Position numbers and translations under genes: made by a program
Notes under the pieces: model-generated
The model's database searches: none
What the model saw: the letters and a program-made list of their open reading frames with translations, nothing else
What the model was told of the DNA's origin: nothing
Origin: Chitinophaga hostae
GTDB lineage: Bacteria > Bacteroidota > Bacteroidia > Chitinophagales > Chitinophagaceae
Length of the DNA stretch: 64,000 bases
NCBI RefSeq assembly: GCF_018224885.1
Contig: NZ_JAGTXB010000011.1
Coordinates: 124,001-188,000 of the forward strand
Direction of reading: 5' to 3'
Shown here: piece by piece, positions 60,733 to 64,000 of the stretch
How the letters are laid out: each line of letters opens with the position of its first letter
How positions within the stretch are numbered: the first letter of the stretch is position 1

Positions 60733-63700
60733 ATGAAATTAAGATTTCATAGGCAATTCCTCGTTAGCAGATGGAAGGCGAATTGCTTCCGACAATCAAC
60801 CAACATCGTGTCAGTTATGAAAGTGACGAGTATCCTTTTATTAGCGGCCTGTTTACAGGCATCGGCCGAAGGGTATGGCCAGAACATCACGTTGCATGTA
60901 AAAGATGTGCCATTGACGAAGGTCTTCAGGGAAATCAGCAGGCAAAGCGGCTACCAGGTTTTCAGTAACGACCGTTTACTGAGGAATATGGAAAAAGTAA
61001 CTGCCAACGTAGAGAATGTATCCCTGGAAGCAGCACTGGATGCCTGTTTTAAAGGGCGACCACTCAGCTACGCCATTGTGGGTAAAACAGTAGTGATCAA
61101 ACAAAAGGAGGTCACGGCATCAGGACTCTCCCCCACAATTGTTCCCATCGTGCTCAAAGGTATTATTACCGACGATAAAGGCAATCCTTTACCGGGTGCG
61201 TCTATCCGGGTAAAAGGGAAAAACAAGGCCGTTGCCTCCGACAACCAGGGAGCTTTTACGCTTACAGTAGATGCAGGAGATCAGCTCATCATTTCTTTTA
61301 TCGGTTATGAAGACCAGGTAGTTGCAGTAGACGGTCGCAAAGAAATGAATGTCTCCCTGAAATTATCGGCCAGCAAGGTAGATGAAATTATCGTGGTGGG
61401 TTATGGTAAACAGTCAAAGCAAACGGTGACCAGCTCCATTACCACTGTAAAAACAGACAATTTTAAAGACGCTCCCTATACTGATATCCAATCTGCACTG
61501 GCTGGCCGTGCTGCCGGCGTTGTTGTCAATTTCAGCGGCGGAGAGCCAGGCAGTGTGCCTGCTATGACCATCAGAGGCGGAGAACCGCTGATTGGACAAA
61601 GCACCGCGTTATATGTAATTGACGGAATTATCAGGGACCAGGCGGCTTTTGTTGCCCTGAACATGAGCGATGTGGAAAGCATCAGTTTTCTGAAAGACGC
61701 CGCAGCCACCGCTGTTTACGGAGCAAAAGCAGCTGCCGGTATTGTGCAGGTGACTACTAAAAGCGGGCAAACCGGAAAACCGAGATTGTCTTATTCCAAT
61801 AACATGGCATGGAATACGCCCAGCTTGTTCCCAAAACTCATCAACAGCTACGACAAAGCCCTGGTGGCGAATGCCATTGGTGAGTCGGCAGGTAACGGTA
61901 AAAATTCCGTTTATACGCCCGAGCAACTGGATAAAATAAAAAACGGAACAGATCCGGATACCTATCCCAATACTGACTGGTATGGACTGAGCTTCCGTAA
62001 ATATGCCCGCCAACAGAGCCATAACCTGTCTGTAAGCGGTGGAACAAAAGAAACAAAGTACTACGCCGGGCTGGGCTACTTTAACCAGGGAAGCAACTAC
62101 GTGAATAACTCCTTCCGGGTACAGCGTTTTTCCTATAACACCAAAATCAGCACTACCTTCGATGGCACAGGACTTACCGTTGCGTTGGGGTTAAATGGTT
62201 ATTATTCCTATAGCACTCAACCACCGGCCGGTTCCGGTTCCATCTTCAGCCATATCGTTGCCAAAAGCCCACTGGAAAAGGCGTTTAATAAGGATGGCAG
62301 TTTTGCCCCGCTGGTGGATCACCCGCTGGCTGAAATCTATTCGCCGGGTTACAGCAGATCTGAAACGCTTTTTAATGACGGTAACCTCACCTTCACCTGG
62401 AATGTACCCTGGGTAAAAGGATTAACGCTAAAAGCACTGGGCGACTATGTGTTCAGCTCCAACCCGGGCAAAACGTTTAATGTGCTGGCAACACAGTACA
62501 ATACCGACGGTACTATTTATCCTACACCAAGCCCCACGCTGGCCCAGAGCAGCAGCAATACCCGCTCCTATAATGTAGAATTCCAGGCGGATTATAACAC
62601 CAACTTCGGAGAACACACATTGGGCGCCACACTGGTATCGGTTACAAGAGGCGGCAATAACAAATGGTTCAGCGCTCAGCGTAAAAACTTCGCATCGACG
62701 GCGGTTGACCAGATGTTTGCCGGCGACGCCGCCACACAGGTAAATGACGGTTCTGCCAGCGAGTGGGGAGAAGTAGGCTATGTGGGCAGGATCAAGTACG
62801 ACTATGCCCGTAAATATCTGCTGGAATTTACCGGTCGTTACGATGGCTCCGACTATTTTCCGCCATCAAAACGCTTTGGATTTTTTCCCGCAGTAAGTGC
62901 AGGATGGATAATATCGAAGGAGCAATTCTACGATAACCTGCACCTGGATAATATATTTTCCTATTTCAAATTAAGAGGTTCCTATGGAAAAGTGGGCTCC
63001 ATCGGAGGAACAAAGTATGCCTACCTGCCGCAGTATGGCGTACATACGCAGGCTTATGTAGCCAATGGTAACCTGCAAAACGGTTACTACGAAGGAGGGC
63101 TCACCATTGCCAATCAGAACATTACCTGGTTTGCCACACACTCGCGTGACCTAGGTATTGAGTTTGAAGCGATGAACAAAAAACTGAGCGGTAATATTGA
63201 TTATTTTTATACCCGTACTACCAATATTCTTGGCAACCCCGCTTATCGTTACACTGAGCCACTCGGACAAAGTTTGCCACTGGTGCTTACAGACGCCGCT
63301 ACCCGTAAAGAAGGTATAGACGCCGCGCTCAACTATAATTTTAATGTTAGCAAGGACCTGAAAGGTTATGTGGGAATTAACGTCACCTACTTCAACTATC
63401 TCTGGGAAAGGACAAATGAAGACAGCGCGACCCTCACCAACCCGTATACACGCAGCCAGGGTGTAAACCAGGATTATTATGCCGCTATGTACGGCTCACG
63501 TGGGCTATATCAAAATTTTGACGATATCCTCAATAATCCCAGCCGTCTTACTTCTTCAGCATTGGGACTGGGTGATATATGGCTGGAAGACACCAACGGT
63601 GATGGCAAAATCGACGCACAGGATTTCCGCCGTCTGGGTAAGTCATCCTCTCCCCGCTTCACCTTCGGTATTCCATTCGGACTTCAGTACAAGGGCTTCA

Positions 63701-64000
63701 AACTGGATGCACTCATACAGGGAGCAGGAACACGCAGCGTATACCTTGGAGGTTACCTGCAGGGCGGAGAAGGCTTCGGCAGGATCAACTTCGACTTCCA
63801 GAAAAACTATTGGCTGGCCGACAATAAGAACTCAGATTTCCCAAGGGCCGGCAACAACACCATGAACTCGGGCAACAACTATACCTCCAGCACCTTTTGG
63901 CTGAAAGACGGGCGTTTTGTACGATTGAAAAGTGTGACGTTGTCTTACAATTTCACCAGGTTATTAAAGAAAACCAGCGCTTTCAACGAGCTGACGGGCT
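60733..64000 (+). CDS. SusC/RagA TonB-linked outer-membrane porin with STN domain (3' truncated by window)
   Basis: Open to the window end, at least 1089 residues from ATG 60733. A second in-frame ATG at 60817 begins a normal signal peptide (MKVTSILLLAACLQASAEGY), so the upstream start would give a long basic n-region, which Chitinophaga-type porins often have. Domains: STN (LHVKDVPLTKVFREISRQSG), carboxypeptidase-like repeat (ITDDKGNPLPGASIRVKG), plug (VGYGKQSKQTVTSSI; YVIDGII; FLKDAAATAVYGAKAAAGIV) and barrel. Near residue 950 it has DTNGDGKIDAQDFRRLGK. The STN domain means it both imports a glycan-like nutrient with TonB and signals to FecR. A SusD partner is expected just beyond the window. 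Confidence 0.93.
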   Translation, partial: MKLRFHRQFLVSRWKANCFRQSTNIVSVMKVTSILLLAACLQASAEGYGQNITLHVKDVPLTKVFREISRQSGYQVFSNDRLLRNMEKVTANVENVSLEAALDACFKGRPLSYAIVGKTVVIKQKEVTASGLSPTIVPIVLKGIITDDKGNPLPGASIRVKGKNKAVASDNQGAFTLTVDAGDQLIISFIGYEDQVVAVDGRKEMNVSLKLSASKVDEIIVVGYGKQSKQTVTSSITTVKTDNFKDAPYTDIQSALAGRAAGVVVNFSGGEPGSVPAMTIRGGEPLIGQSTALYVIDGIIRDQAAFVALNMSDVESISFLKDAAATAVYGAKAAAGIVQVTTKSGQTGKPRLSYSNNMAWNTPSLFPKLINSYDKALVANAIGESAGNGKNSVYTPEQLDKIKNGTDPDTYPNTDWYGLSFRKYARQQSHNLSVSGGTKETKYYAGLGYFNQGSNYVNNSFRVQRFSYNTKISTTFDGTGLTVALGLNGYYSYSTQPPAGSGSIFSHIVAKSPLEKAFNKDGSFAPLVDHPLAEIYSPGYSRSETLFNDGNLTFTWNVPWVKGLTLKALGDYVFSSNPGKTFNVLATQYNTDGTIYPTPSPTLAQSSSNTRSYNVEFQADYNTNFGEHTLGATLVSVTRGGNNKWFSAQRKNFASTAVDQMFAGDAATQVNDGSASEWGEVGYVGRIKYDYARKYLLEFTGRYDGSDYFPPSKRFGFFPAVSAGWIISKEQFYDNLHLDNIFSYFKLRGSYGKVGSIGGTKYAYLPQYGVHTQAYVANGNLQNGYYEGGLTIANQNITWFATHSRDLGIEFEAMNKKLSGNIDYFYTRTTNILGNPAYRYTEPLGQSLPLVLTDAATRKEGIDAALNYNFNVSKDLKGYVGINVTYFNYLWERTNEDSATLTNPYTRSQGVNQDYYAAMYGSRGLYQNFDDILNNPSRLTSSALGLGDIWLEDTNGDGKIDAQDFRRLGKSSSPRFTFGIPFGLQYKGFKLDALIQGAGTRSVYLGGYLQGGEGFGRINFDFQKNYWLADNKNSDFPRAGNNTMNSGNNYTSSTFWLKDGRFVRLKSVTLSYNFTRLLKKTSAFNELTG

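Overview
The window is typical Bacteroidota DNA, most likely Chitinophagaceae (Chitinophaga-like). The evidence is a SusC/RagA TonB-linked porin with its ECF sigma/FecR pair, OMP_b-brl_3-type TonB receptor, WG-repeat proteins, DUF4369-thioredoxin protein, weak Shine-Dalgarno signals, and several matches to the Bacteroidota -7 promoter box TAnnTTTG. No rRNA, tRNA, CRISPR array, transposase or prophage was seen. Identification is by reading translations and motifs; no database search was possible.

Layout. 1-5.5 kb: partial unknown gene, SMP-30 protein, AraC regulator divergent from an operon of an extended SDR, a strikingly eukaryote-like steroid 5-alpha-reductase homologue and an ABC-2 permease. 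5.5-7.3 kb: VOC protein and TlpA-like thioredoxin, convergent around a 212-bp inverted-repeat element. 7.7-13.4 kb: RND efflux operon (adaptor, pump, outer-membrane channel). 13.4-17.2 kb: VOC protein, a sigma factor / anti-sigma-like / ClpP operon, and an ABC-F protein. 17.3-21.9 kb: two coupled WG-repeat proteins. 22.3-26.7 kb: PafA-like phosphatase and phosphocholine-type phospholipase C, convergent around a second copy of the inverted-repeat element. 26.9-34.5 kb: DUF2071 protein, then a TetR-controlled TolC/HlyD/two-ATPase/two-permease exporter (YbhGFSR-like). 34.6 kb: small lipoprotein. 35.4-40.1 kb: leuC-leuD-cimA-leuB. 40.2-42.9 kb: a triple-domain membrane protein (ICMT-like + PAP2 + Lgt-like) with a lipocalin-like partner. 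43.1-51.3 kb: DUF1801, RibD-C/DHFR-like, TMEM175, TonB receptor, MarR, ECF sigma, unknown small protein, tail-fibre-type pseudogene, Na+/H+ antiporter and alpha/beta hydrolase. 51.5-58.4 kb: GH78 rhamnosidase divergent from a 2-oxo-acid decarboxylase / amino-acid oxidase pair. 58.7-64 kb: ECF sigma, FecR and a SusC-like porin cut by the window end.

How genes work together. The four-gene leu/cim operon can supply the whole pyruvate-to-2-oxobutyrate route and leucine isomerase/dehydrogenase steps. The phospholipase C and PafA can jointly release phosphate from phosphatidylcholine. The amine oxidase and decarboxylase together would turn an amino acid into an aldehyde. The TetR operon carries an identical 23-nt operator in front of both regulator and exporter.

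Most unusual items. (1) A repeated palindromic element at 5977-6188 and 23969-24190, with arms built on an exact 9-nt GATT period and compensatory differences between copies, each copy filling a convergent intergenic gap. (2) The ICMT-PAP2-Lgt fusion. (3) The sigma/anti-sigma-like/ClpP operon. (4) The 5-alpha-reductase operon.
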